Positions 6,131-6,158 of a stretch of DNA of 6,158 bases are shown piece after piece. A program made the translations under genes and the position numbers. Source of the DNA: JAYFRL01 sp034925905 (lineage in GTDB: Bacteria; Bacillota; Clostridia; Lachnospirales; Anaerotignaceae); NCBI GenBank assembly GCA_034925905.1, contig JAYFRL010000026.1:1-6158 (forward strand), given 5' to 3'. How positions within the stretch are numbered: position 1 is the stretch's first letter; every line of letters starts with the position of its first letter. Under the pieces are notes generated by a model. That model did not search any database, had not been told where the DNA came from, and saw nothing but the letters and a program-made list of their open reading frames with translations.

Positions 6131-6158
6131 AAGGGGCGGACTTAAAAGTCCGCCCCTT
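6131..6158. terminator. Perfect GC-rich palindrome at the right edge, putative intrinsic terminator
   Basis: A 12-bp perfect stem (6131-6142 with 6147-6158) has a 4-base TAAA loop, and the window stops exactly at its last base. The strong GC stem ending in TT looks like a terminator, but no T-run is visible because the sequence ends. On the minus strand the bases after the stem are CTGTGG, not a T-run. It therefore more likely ends a transcript running rightwards or, with flanking sequence, one coming from the right. Confidence 0.5.

Noticed and set aside
1..6158. CRISPR array, mobile element, tRNA or a wholly new defence system
   Set aside because: No regularly spaced repeats, transposase, integrase, tRNA-like folds or toxin/effector domains were found on either strand by reading. 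All the main genes fall into known families.

Overview
The window is about 6.2 kb of AT-rich DNA with strong AGGAGG-type ribosome binding sites. It holds a lysine riboswitch, a membrane-anchored GGDEF-EAL protein and a stand-alone LytTR regulator paired with a small membrane protein. Together these suggest a low-GC Gram-positive chromosome, probably Clostridia and perhaps a Lachnospiraceae relative. That placement is an inference from gene style. No rRNA, tRNA, CRISPR array, transposase or phage gene was seen.

Left part, plus strand. Positions 1-1482 carry the 3' portion of a cyclic-di-GMP enzyme whose reading frame stays open to the left edge, so its start lies outside the window. It has two membrane segments, a degenerate GGDEF domain and a complete-looking EAL phosphodiesterase domain. 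A 468-base gap follows. It contains a good sigma-A-type promoter (1626-1654), a complete lysine riboswitch aptamer (about 1674-1846) and an intrinsic terminator (1860-1889). Behind this leader lies an NhaC-superfamily membrane transporter (1951-3561), best read as a lysine importer shut off by lysine rather than a generic Na+/H+ antiporter.

Centre. A perfect 18-bp inverted repeat with A/T flanks (3564-3606) separates the transporter from the minus-strand genes and should terminate transcription in both directions.

Right part, minus strand, read right to left. An AlkD-type DNA alkylation repair glycosylase (6085-5432) comes first. Then comes a promoter driving a LytTR DNA-binding protein (5332-4871), which overlaps a four-helix DUF3021-like membrane protein (4884-4432) by 14 bases. 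This pair has the layout of a LytTR regulatory system, in which a membrane protein restrains its partner transcription factor. A nitrilase-superfamily amidohydrolase (4390-3599) follows after 41 bases and may be co-transcribed, though it also has its own promoter-like sequence. At the right edge is a perfect 12-bp-stem palindrome, probably a terminator cut by the window end.

Most of the window belongs to known families. The parts most worth a second look are the lysine-switched transporter, the LytTR/DUF3021-like/nitrilase cluster with its unknown signal, the catalytically split GGDEF-EAL protein, and an exact 15-base repeat inside the LytTR gene.
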